Shown: in pieces, positions 12,412 to 24,040 of the stretch
Layout: the number at the start of each line of letters is the position of its first letter
Numbering within the stretch: position 1 is the stretch's first letter
From: Cheilinus undulatus
Taxonomy: Eukaryota; Chordata; Actinopteri; Labriformes; Labridae
Reading direction: 5' to 3'
Length of the DNA stretch: 64,000 nucleotides
NCBI RefSeq assembly: GCF_018320785.1
Contig: NC_054885.1
Coordinates: forward strand, 10,848,421 to 10,912,420
Translations under genes and position numbers: made by a program
The notes under the pieces: model-generated
What the model was told of the DNA's origin: nothing
The model's input: only the letters and a program-made list of their open reading frames with translations
The model's database searches: none

Positions 12412-15400
12412 CTAGCTGATGATACGGCTAATGGACTGCAAGGAAGGGAATTCCTCACTCTCTCCGATGTGCAGGGTCTTATGGGAGTTGAAGTCTTTGG
12501 GGGCCAGTACCTGTCTGCAAGTGGGGCACACCTGGCAGTCCAGCTCAGCTGCTGCGTTGTCCGCTGTGCTTGGTTTCTGCCAGGCGTTCTTCTTGTTCTT
12601 GTTTTTCTTTCCACCTCCGGCGCCTGACTGCTTCTCCAGCGCCTTACAGTCTCCGTGGGCGATCAGAAGCTCCTGCTGCTTGCCCGTGTCTGGCAGGAGA
12701 ACTAGCAGTTCATTGAAGATGCGGTTAAAGTTGTCTCCAAGCAGGTCCTTACAACTAAGGTGGTACTGGGCCGCTGATATCACACCCTAGGAAACCAAAG
12801 AGAGAAGGTCAGGAGATAAATGGGAAAGAAATAAGTGATTTCAAAGCAAAACTATGCTAATAACTAATAAGGATTGTAGTTTCTAAAGCATTAATGTGAT
12901 GTGAATAAGAAAACTGATCATTATGTGGATGAATATGTGTTGTGTACCTGTCTGAACTGTGCAGAGTAGTTTTTGAACTCGTTGAACTTCGACTCATCAT
13001 TGTGCAGGTACTTCCTGATGGACTGGATCAGCTCCAAGTTTCTCTGATGGAAGTCCTCCGGGACCAGGTAACCATTGCTAGACATCTTGGGGGGGCTAAG
13101 CGTTTCAGAAAAAAATAAATTATTAACCCCCTTGATACCTGACAAAGCAAACAGCATTTAAGAAGGATCTGAGGTATAAAAAGTCAAGGTTGTCGTACAG
13201 GTTGACAGCAGAAGGAGCCGGCTCCACGTTACTGTTGAGGGGAATCCCAGTGAAGCCAGGGGGAGGTTTTGGAGCTGAGATTCCCAGGCCAGGTGGAGGT
13301 GGAGGCATGGCCGAGGAGGGAGCAGGAGTTGAGGCCTTTATAGGGAAGGAGGACTTAAAGCCTGAAAGATAAACAGAGTGTAACTAGCTACAACAGATGT
13401 AATGTAAGGCAGTTTCAATGTAATAGTAGTCAAAATTGATTACTGATTAGACACTTTTAATCACTGAATTAAAAAAGCACAATAGGCAGTTGAGGTGTGT
13501 GTCTCAAGCCTGCACAATACAAACACAAAAATGGCTTCTAAAAATGAAAAATAAGGTGTATATACAACATGTACTAACCAGAAAATGCTTGATTGATAAG
13601 GCTGTATTTGGGCATCAAATGGAACACAATATACAGTTTCATTGTTTCTACTTTCATGCGGCCAACTTGACCGGGCGTTATGGCTGAATAATAGCCTGCA
13701 AGCAAACCTAAGTGTATACAGTTGTACCTGTAGAAATAACTGAAACTTATACATAAAAGACTGAAATTAAAAAATAAGATGAAGAGTCATAATTTTCAAA
13801 TAGTCAGACTCAGAATGAGAGTGGAATAAATTGCCATTTCCTGTGAAAGTTTACACTGAAGATCTATTCAAATCATACTCCACATATATAGAGCTAGGAG
13901 AATCATGATTTGAAAACCATGAATCTCCTTCTGTAGAAACGAGTACCAAAATAAAACCAGTAACAACACATCTGATATCTACTGAACCGAATTACAACAC
14001 GTAATGATGCTTCCCCACCACAGTGCAACCTCCTGCCACTCCAAATGAAAGGCAAGAAAAATACTGTGGAATTTTTTTTAATCTATCTGCACACACTTTA
14101 CATCAGCAGAGCAGGGATGCCTTGTTTTGCTGTCTAGAAATGTCTTTGCTTGCGTTATCCTACTAAAGATATAGTCAAACTGACATTTTCTTTACAGCTT
14201 GTCCCCGACACAATGCCGGTATATGAATTTCTCTTGAACCTCTTAAATAAAGAAGTTACACCTTTCATTTTCTTATCTAATGCTCTACTGTTATCTTTTA
14301 AAGATATTTCTCTAAATCCTTCACGATACAAAGACAGACAAATTTGTGAATACATTATTTTAAGTATTTTTAAATTGAGAATATATTGTTAGTTCAGGTA
14401 GGCCATGGAGTCAAGTGCTGCCATATCATTGAGATCAGCTGATCTCACACAAGCTCTCATCAGCTGACAGCGGGCCGATTCACTCCAAGCACGCTATTTG
14501 CTATTCACCCCATGCTGCTATATTTAAACTGCTCTAACCTGGCTTACGCTTTCCCTCTGCAAGCTGCTTTTTGCAACCCTCCTCCACCTCAGCTCCTCCT
14601 TTATTATGCTTTTGACTTAATCAGTGTCATTCTGTTGTCACTGGTGCCTGCTCTGCTTTGAGTTTTTTGGTGTACTCTCCCTGCCTTAGGCGTTCCTTGT
14701 AGACACAGGAAAGGCAGGAACGTGTGCTGTTCCTGCTTGATGCTTTCCAGATAGGCTTGTGGAAGGGCAGGGGGATCCCACAACAGCCACACCACAAAAT
14801 ATTAATAACGGCAATAACTGCACATTAATATCTGATAATAAAGAAAAACTTTTATAAACACAAAGCATGTGTGTTTCTTGACAAAGTAGTAATTTAGTAT
14901 CATGTACACTTGGTTGTTTAACTGTCTTTAAATGCGTGCCATTAACTTCATTAAGCGACTACAGTGTTTCATTTGGCTGGATGTGAATCTCTTATGAATC
15001 TCTGGCTCTGATAAAATGAAGACTTTTTGTTTACTTGCTGTGTGCCTCACCACTCCTCATTTCAGCATTCTAGTCGCTTCTTTTAACTTTCGCTTTCAGC
15101 TGTTTTCAAAAAGACTGGTCTGTGTTTGTCAAATATATTTGTATCGATTGGGGCGTAGTCAACAAACCCAGGCCGTCTTTGAGTAAAAGCTAGTGTGATT
15201 TCATTGTGTTAAACTTATGTTGCCTTCTGCTTTTGTTTGTGAAGAGGCAAAAAAAAATACAACCCTAAAACTTTCATATTATTTGAGTTGTACACACAAG
15301 AACCATTATTTCTAATACTTTCACCTTATGAAATGTACAAGCATACAAACATAATCTGAGTCATACGCTCCATTGCTACATTAGATATTATTTTACTTAA

Positions 15401-18400
15401 TGAATGATTTGCTGAGGGAGAATGGAGGGGAGTAAAGCTCGTTTTCATCTAAGTGAATGCTTTAAGGCTTTTTTATATACACACAAAGCAAGTTCTACTG
15501 TAATTTTATGGCTTAGCTTTTATTAACAGAAAACTACCAACTTAAATGTTTCTACCAACATAACATTAGGTGAGAATCTACACTGCCTATGGAGAACAAG
15601 GTCAAGAAATAATTACTAAAAAGATGGCTCTTTTTCAGCTGCTTTCTTTCTACCAATTCCTGAAACCAGTATGTGCCTCAAGTATCACGAACTGCATTGA
15701 CTTGCTTACAGTGATGTCACATGCATAACCTTTACTAAAAACTACAAAATAAGGTGTAAAGTGCTAAAAAGTCTGAGTGCCGTACCTGGTGGAGGGTTCT
15801 TGGTGATGAGTGCAGGAAACTCTTCCTCCTGCTCCAGGGGGGCATCAGTGCTTGGGTTTGGCTTCACTGCAGCAGCCTCTTTACTCACTGGTGGGGATTT
15901 TTCAGGGTGGCCATTCACCAGGCCACTGGTCACTGCACCAGACAACGGTTTGTTCCAAGTTTTTTCAGGTACATTCTCCTTCTGTGCTGCCGTTTCCCCT
16001 GAGACTGAACTCGACGTTTGTGTGGTCCCTAATGCTGAGGACACAGACGTGGAGGGAGCAGCTGTGTTCTTCTGCTGTTTCTTCTTCTTGCTGGCTTTAG
16101 AGGGGGGTGGATCCGTGTTAGAGGTCAAGTTAGGAGGAGTAGAGCTTCTGGGTGGTGGTTTGCCATTTCCTCCTTTAACTGTGAGCAGGGAGGAGATATC
16201 CAACATGGTGGGCACTGAGCGGAACTCCTGTTGCGTCAATCCTCCGCCGTCATCGTCCGAAGAAGGAGGAGACCGAGTGGATGCTGGTTTCCCATTCTCT
16301 CCTACTTTCTTTTTCCTGCGTGAAGATGAGGAGGTGGTGGAGGAGAGGGGCTGAGGGCCTAAGGAGGAGGAGGAAACCTGAGTGGGAGGCCTGGTTTGTG
16401 GTGGAGGCTGAGTGGTGGGCTTGGAAACAGCTGTGTGGCTGGACCAAGCAGAGTTGCTGCTAGCTGCTGTTTTTAGGGGCCTGATTCTTGAGACCAGAGC
16501 AGGAAAGTCCTCCTCCTGGAAAGACGAAGTCTTCTTAGGTTGGGCAGAGTACGCTGGGGTCATTGGGGTTGTCAAGGCAACAGACGAGAGGCTTGGGAAT
16601 TCATCTTCCTTTAGAGAAGCTTGGGGTGCTGTAACTACTGCAGGAGCTGGCTTTATACTACAAAAAAAGACAGAATATCAAATATCTTAGCACAGGATTG
16701 TACACAACGATTATTTCAGTTTGCACTGTGAGTAAAAAGTTACATAGATGCTGCTGCTGCTGTTGCTGCTGCTGTGGCTCCCAGAGCAGGAAAATCATCT
16801 TCTTCTGGATTATTGCTCTTCATTGTTCTCACTGTAAAAAACAAAACAAAAAAAAAAACAATAACAACTGTGAGTAAGAAAGGTAGAGAGACAAGTCCAC
16901 AACTTAGAAAGGTGGGTAAAGACATCCACATTAACCGTTTCTTTTTAATGTTCCTGCCTCACCTGGAGGTTTGCTCACTGGTTTGATTTGTCCAGTACGA
17001 AGTCTGGGGTCCTCTGGTTCGGTTCTCTCGGTTCTCTCCTCCCTAGGGTGTTTGAGAGCGATCCTCTCCTGCACAGCTGCTCTCTCCTCCTGTCTACGCA
17101 TGGCCAGGGAGGCCCGCCGAGCAGCTGCTAACTCTCTGTCCTCTTCCTCTCTGCACAGACAAGCGCACATTGACGTAAACGCTAAAGCATGAAAAACCAC
17201 AGAATAATTAATCAATTATTTACTAAAGGGGTGAAATATAACCCATTTCTCTGTTTTCAGTCCAAGAAAACTAAATCAAAACACCAAATATTCAGTTAAC
17301 AGGAATTTATTAGTGCTGTTACTCGATTAAAAAAAGTTAATTACATCACTACGCTGTAATTAATCATGATTAATCTAAGCATTTTTAAAAAAAAATTTAA
17401 GTATATTTTTATGTTTTTAGATTTTTATTTTTATTCTTTTAATTCTATGTACAACACGCAGAAAGTGCTGATCTGATTCCTCATCAATAGCACTGTCAAT
17501 ATTTTCTATATTTTGGTGGAAAGACAAAATAAAGGCAAATATTTAAACTACAAATGCTCTTAGCGGAGTACTGCTTGAGTTAAAAAGCTATGATTCAGTC
17601 TGTCACATCAATTGTATATCCCTCAAATATAAACACATATTCAGACTGCATTTATGGAGGTTTCTCATCAAAAACTAAAGACTCACATTTTTATGTGATA
17701 TTTGAACACATCATAGCAATCACCGTTTTCAGCTCGTAAGGTTCGCTATTTAACTTAAATTTTGCCAATTCCACTGCAGATTTCTACACTGGATTAATAC
17801 TGTTAACAAACAGGACTTGCTACAAAGTTTTGGAGTGCTTTTCAGCATTTATCTGAGCAGCTGAAGAAGAAAACTGTGAAATCCCGTGTTGTTGTTAACA
17901 TCTTTGCTAACATTAGCAAAGATGTGCTTTGCCTGAAGGTTCAATTAATACTTGTTGTGCTTTGGTGTAAAGAGAGTTCGTCACTGCAGCATGTACCCAC
18001 AGTTTTGGTTTTTATCTTAACTAACATTTGTCAGCTTTTAAATAAGAAAATTGCCATTAAGCAGACTTGGGTCTGTCTCCTCACTCATCACTGCTGGCTG
18101 TGTCTGACCCTCCTCTCTCCTCTTCACCCCCAGGCACATAAACATCTGCACTGGAGGACTATGGGAGCAAGTTGTGCTCAAACTTAAGTCATATGATTAA
18201 ATTCCACTATTATTTTTTTAACGCGTTAAGGTTTCAAGATTAATCATGAGCGTTAACACATTAATGTTAAAAGCCCTAGAATTTATCTTAAAGTGTTAAC
18301 TCCTCCCAAAGTATTATTAAACAATTCAAATCCTCAGCCAATGAAGGAAAGATTAGTTTGCCATGCAATTACATGTCTTTTTTAAATTAAATTTTACTCT

Positions 18401-21400
18401 TTAAAATAGGGCATACCCAGTGGCGGTTTTAAGTATATTTGTTCACACATTAAACAACATCTTGAATCATAAAGACTCATTTATACTCTGTGTTTGAAAA
18501 GCATACGGATATTAATAGAGCTTTCTGTCCAAACTTCCTGTATATGTCATTTCAATTTATGCATACACGTTGTCTTTGGGCTTACGGATATGGACCAAAC
18601 GCTGCAATACCACCATGCAGGCAGTGTTCAAGCCAGAAAAGCAAAACACAATGAAGACGATAAGTATGAAAAAAATTACTTGAGCTTTCTGCGGAAACAT
18701 TGCTGAATGATAGGTGAGTTATTACACAAAATACAAACTACCTGGGCACAGAAACAGACAACTACAACAGAACAGCTGGGCAGAGGATAGACAGAGCAAT
18801 AACCATGAAGATGTGGGGATCCGTGTCAGACAGTGGCTGAATATGGACTGATTTCTAACACCCACTCCAACATAAAAGACACACTCGACTAGGTGGGCAA
18901 TGATGGTTGTATCATTTAAGATGCATGGTATGTTAAGGGAGCACAGATTGCACCTAAATCTTGCAAAAAGATTAAGTGCAGCACCCAAAACGATTTAAGG
19001 GAAAGGGGGTCCTAAAACTTTGGGAATAAATGTGCCAAAGGGCTTTGGACTCACCGAGAGTATCTCCAGCTCTTCTGTCCCCCTTGGAGCCTTCCTCCTC
19101 TGGCCCCTCGACTTTGACGCACCTCCTCATAATCTTCACCACCCACAAGACCTAAGAACACATTTATTTTATCACCTTCACTGATTTCCGCCAAAGTAAT
19201 ATCATCAACTATAATCTTTAAATAACAAAGAACCAAGTATCTACTGTACAGACAACTGATTTGCTACAACAAGATGTTCACTGACCATCATTTCTCCTCT
19301 GTTGTCTTGGTGCGTAGTTAAACTGCAGGTCAATGTGGCGGTTCTGCCTCGCCTCTGCTCGGTTCTTGCTGTGTGCTGCAGCCTTGTGGGCCTTGTAGTC
19401 GATCTCACTGCGGAAGGCGTGGGTGAACTGTTCGGTGGCACAGCGGCCTTCCTCACACAGATAATGACTCTCTCTGAAGTGCTCACTCAGGTACTGATAA
19501 TCACTGATAAAAGAAAATATCAAGTTTGACAGTTAGTTTTGTATAAATCTCAGAGATGTTTGTTCTTATGTTGTTTCTGTGACAGTTATACATACCTATA
19601 ATACTCCTGTGAACCGTCTGCATCACAGAAGTGACAGAAGTAGTGGTCCCTGCGCAGGTGCTTTAGCAGCTCATCATTATCAAGGTAACGGTCATCACAG
19701 AACTTGCAGAGCGGGTGTCCTCTGTGGCTGGTGTCATCCGGGTCTCCGTGTGCTCGGTGACGTGCCAGCTCCTTCCGGTTGTACCACTTACGCTCATGAG
19801 AGAAGATCTGGAGGTAGATTAGAGTTTAAGTTCTTTTTTAGCTCACGGACTTAGATTATCCGGGGTAATGACCTTTCATTAATGACCAACAAGCCACATG
19901 AGTATACCTTGAGATGCTTTGTACAGAGCTTGCAACAGAAAAGTTCATGCTGCTTCCTCATGTGCTGCTCCAGCTCCTCAAACTTAGAGAAAACTTTAGG
20001 TTCTGAACAACGGACGCACTCTGGTAACAAAAGATGCCTGAAAATAAACACATCACGAGTAAAACAATAAGAAATTTACGCTATAGCTCAAAACAATGTT
20101 AGAGAACATGACTGGCCCAAAAAAAAAAAAAAAAAAAAAATTAAAAGCAACAACAAATACACTTTATGTCGAAGAACAAGAAGATGATGATTTCTACTGT
20201 TAGGTCATCATCTCAAATGTTTGAAAAAATAAAACATAAGGAAAAACAATCAAAACCAACATCATGCCTTGCAATCTAAAGATCTTATGGCTTTTCCAAA
20301 TATAAAAGGCTAATTTCAGTCCCAGTTGTCCAAGGCAAGGTGGTATAATTCTGTTCACAGTGATTAATTTAGCACCTAACTTCAAGCTGAGATGAAGAGA
20401 GGTGCTGGCACTGGTGGCGTCTCCAATGATTTTAGAGGTAAGATTTGGTAGTAACATTTATTATCAGTGTGAGCTAATAAAACCACACAAAAAACAGAAG
20501 AAGAGTGGTACCTGTACTGGGCATAAATCCTCTCATCACCAAAATAAATATCATGTTTCTTCTCACAGGGGAACTGCTGGTAGGGCAGACATGAGAAGGC
20601 CGCCAATTTTTTAACAAACACCACCTGTAAACAACATAAAAGTCAATCCAAAAAAACTACTGTGAGACAAGATTGATGAACATATTTTTAATTTATTGAA
20701 GAGGTTTTGTATATCATTTTTATAAAGCGTATGGCAAAGCTGAACAAGTTTATAGTCTGAAAATGCTTCTCATGATCCGAGTCTCCTCGGCTATAAGGTG
20801 TGGAAACAACCATATAAAACTACAAATGAATACTATGGCAAACAAATCAGGAGTACGCCTGCACCACCATCTAGGCCACCGACACTTCAGCCACGGCTCT
20901 TGAGCCACATGTCTCTTTTGTGACAATTTGTGGCTCTTTAAGTCTTACTTGGAAATTACCCCCCAGAAAACTGTAAAAAAGGGAAACTGTGACCTCCGAA
21001 ATGATCAAGTCACATCTGTTTGTTTCCCACAAATATACAGTAGGCTTTAATTGTTAAATTTAATTTACGACCTTTACTTTGTGTCTGTGTATTCCCATCC
21101 AATGTGTGCCAGAAAGAACATGAAAGATAAATATCACTGATTATTTAGAAAAGGGGTCAAATGTTCCAAACTTGACTTTGTACTTTTGTTAAACTACAAA
21201 AATCCGAAGTGGATATTTGTGTAGGGTGAGCTCTCAGCAGCTGTGTGTAGCAACAATCATGCCAATCATATCTTGATTTCTGTCAACTCATATGTATTTA
21301 ATTTATATTTTATATATATATAAACCAGAATAACCCAAAATAATAATCTTAATTGACCATAGATCAAGAATAATGATGACAATGAAAGGTAAAAGCAAGC

Positions 21401-22614
21401 TCTCTCTATATATATATTTTTAAAGTAATTATTGGATTCACAACCCCAGGTTTGGATTGTGTCTCTTGCAAAGCTTTTTTATTTTATCTTTATTATCATA
21501 ATAACAATTTGTTTTCATGGTTGAGCAGGGCTTTGTAACGCTGGTGTATGCTTAACAAATACACTGACAACATTTGATGCCAACACTTTACCAGTGTATG
21601 TTTGTAATGTAGACATTATCCAGGAATTTGTTTCCAATTGTGATTTATTCATTTCTTTCTAGTGCACAAAGTGTGGTTATTTTAAAATCTATAATATCTT
21701 TCAATAGTACGCAACGTTAAAAGAGACGTTATCACTTTAAACACGTGGCATCGGGAACTATCGAAATGTTTGACAATCTTCGTAGGTACCTAGGGCCTTA
21801 GTTATATGACAGTATAGCTCAATTGACAAGTTGGTCGAAGTCCATTTAGCTAGCCACTTGTCTATTACCTGTGCATGAGACTAAATGTAACTACGAGAAA
21901 GAAGTTACAGGTAGCCATAAACACGCAAACTACCTTCAAATTGGTCTAAAATTGATCAGAAACCTTGTAATAACAACTAGCTAGCTTACAGGCGCAGTAT
22001 AGCCATTTAACGTGCTCACGTTGGTTTGTTTGAAATGTGACAGCTCATATTTTATACAGTTTTGACTCGTCCTTTGGTGTTTAATTCATGCCATATTGAA
22101 TATAGTTGATTAATAATACCAACAACCAATTAACCCAGCCAGTTAACTGACAGTAATTAAGTTAAGACGGGAAGGGCCATCTAGGCAGACTACACTGGTG
22201 AACTTGCTAATGTTAGCTTTGGCTACCGGTGGTAAGCTAATGACAGCGACAGACAAGCAGCCAAAACATTTTGTATATCCTATTTGCTCTTGTCTTATTA
22301 ACCATATAAATGTATTACTTATTAAGAATTACTTTCAGTTATTTCATACATTTTTCCCTTGAGAGGGCTACTTGAACATTGCGGCCTATGTAGTAACACC
22401 GAGCGGCATCCCCGGGCCACAGTAGTGACGGAATCCCCACCTTGTCGAGCTCCTCCCGGCAGACGGCACAGTACTTCTGGTCGCAGAGCACCCTCATTTT
22501 GGTGGAGCAGCGGTAACAAACTGGGTGGTCGCATTTCCCTAAGGCGAAGATCTCAACTTCTTGGCAACACAGGACGCAGTGCTTCTCTGTTTCTTTCGTG
22601 GTTGTTGAATCCAT
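12412..22614 (-). CDS. znf598: ZNF598, RING-type E3 ubiquitin ligase of ribosome quality control
   Basis: E3 ligase that recognises collided ribosomes and ubiquitinates small-subunit proteins (eS10, uS10) to start ribosome-associated quality control; cytosolic. Coding exons: 22614-22441, 20624-20512, 20037-19908, 19807-19596, 19503-19286, 19151-19055, 17150-16963, 16831-16744, 16657-15786, 13361-13199, 13095-12948, 12786-12412. They join in frame to 925 aa (human about 904). The RING finger is at residues 13-52 (C13, C16, C28, H30, C33, C36, C49, C52). C2H2-type zinc fingers follow at about 103-240. Next come an R/E-rich stretch, a poly-Ala run coded by GCA repeats, a low-complexity Ser/Pro region, a PPPPPG segment and a conserved C-terminal domain (LLPDTGKQQELL). 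Five acidic FP[AS]L motifs are spread through the second half. The start at 22614 gives MDSTTT; an upstream in-frame ATG at 22671 would add 19 residues without family support. The exon 10 donor (CT|GTACGA) is weak. Confidence 0.97.
13362..15785 (-). other. znf598 intron 9
   Basis: A 2.4-kb intron with no recognised gene or element termini; AT-rich. The short frames in it have no domain. Confidence 0.7.
17311..18278. mobile_element. Non-autonomous element in znf598 intron 6
   Basis: The block starts TAGTGCTGTTACTCGATTAA and its other end, reverse complemented, starts TAGGGCTTTTAACATTAATG. Subterminal sequence is rich in GATTAATCATGATTAAT and GTTAACG motifs, as in a common fish miniature element. 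A perfect 8-bp direct repeat GAATTTAT flanks it at 17303-17310 and 18279-18286. No transposase is seen. The 8-bp duplication suggests hAT. Confidence 0.8.
20625..22440 (-). other. znf598 intron 1
   Basis: A 1.8-kb intron. At about 20,880-20,950 it contains CGGCTCTTGAGCCACATGTC, a palindromic phrase typical of hAT (Charlie-like) termini and echoed at the right end of the element at 43,323-44,117. No complete element was delimited. TA-rich runs occur near 21,310 and 21,410. Confidence 0.6.
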
Positions 22615-23471
22615 GATGTTAAAAAGGCACAACACAACTTTAGCTCTGTTATTAGGGAGAGTCAGTGCCACCGAGATGCTTACGTAATTATGAAAGTCTG
22701 AGCTAGTAGCACTTACGCAACTGCCGTATCGCTGATTTGTAGATCATGTGGCTGGACAATCTAAGCTCCGTAGCATTTCTGCTTTGACCTATCACACGTT
22801 ATGTATATTTGCTTTGGTTATCACAAATGATCCACGTGCGTACCGAGGTGTGTGCCCGGACGCCGGGCCGGTTATGAAGGCTGAGCTGTTGATGAGAAAT
22901 GAAACTGCCCTCAAAGTATAACGACATTGTGACATTATTTTTTTACGATAATATGTATTCACCGTCATTATATTTCTTGCGAAAACCTCCATTTGGAGAG
23001 GAAATCTTCATCTTGACAATATTAATAAGTCGTATAACTTGGCAAATTAATACTCCAAAGTGAATCAAACATCCAATAAGTATGCAAAACAAACAAAAAA
23101 GTGTTACAATGATAATGAATAATAATGTATTAAATCCTCAAATAATGGATTATTGCTCTAGAGTACAGTAAGCATATCTAAATAATGGGTTAAGGTAAAA
23201 ATAATATATATTGTTAAAGACCAAGTTGTACTACAGTTTTAATTAAGAACCATTCCCAGTTATTAAAACATGCATTTTGCTTCAAATTTGAAATTGGCAT
23301 TTAATTGTCCAAAAATGATAGAAAAGAAAACATTTTCAATGTCTGACATGTTGCCTTTGTGCTATTTTCAATCAATACGGAGTTTACATGCTATGAAAAT
23401 CCTTACATTTATTTTCTCTTCACATTTTAAACAATGGTTCCACATTTTTTAAGTAATTGTGGTTGCAACAT
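22615..23471. other. Intergenic: znf598 upstream region and slc25a17 3' flank
   Basis: About 1.4 kb separates the znf598 start codon from the slc25a17 stop codon. It must hold the znf598 promoter, but I saw no TATA box or diagnostic motif. The first 250 bases upstream of znf598 are somewhat richer in CpG than the rest. Confidence 0.45.
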
Positions 23472-23477
23472 TTTATT
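23472..23477 (-). terminator. Candidate polyadenylation signal of slc25a17
   Basis: AATAAA on the minus strand about 560 bases past the stop codon. A second copy at 23,545-23,550 is nearer the gene and could also serve. Confidence 0.4.
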
Positions 23478-24040
23478 TATACATGAACAGAAAGACTTCT
23501 TGCACACTGCAGGGCTCCACAAATACAATTATGTATTGCAACATTTTATTTAAAGCCTCTGCCACTTGGGGATCTCATTGTTAAGACAGCTCCAAGGCAT
23601 ATTCAATGGCCTCATATGACCCATACGAAGTGTTTTAATCACAAGATATTGTAATTACCAGGTTTTGATGCATTTTCAGAAGCAGAATGCCAGTTTTGAT
23701 TATAAGTGATATAATTACCAACTGTGAAATTAAATGAGAAATACATATTCCTACAGTTTGCTTACTGGTGTCTGTTTGGCCTGACCTTTCTCTGAGGAGA
23801 CACTTGTCGTCACTTCATAGATCTTCCTATCCCACTACCTTCTAATTACTTTATTTCAACAGATTAAAACATGTAAAAGAAAGAATGTTTTAATATTTTG
23901 TTGGTTAGGGTATTTGTGACAGAAAAATCACATTTTCAGGATGGTGAAGTTACATTCAAGATGTCTGTACATAATGGTTGAAACAGTCTTCCAGTGCTTT
24001 ACTGCGGTCAAATGTCCATGTTTATGATATATCATTCCAG

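Noticed and set aside
15761-16354. Plus-strand frame of 197 codons opposite znf598
   Set aside because: It is the antisense shadow of the Ser/Pro-rich exon at 16,657-15,786.
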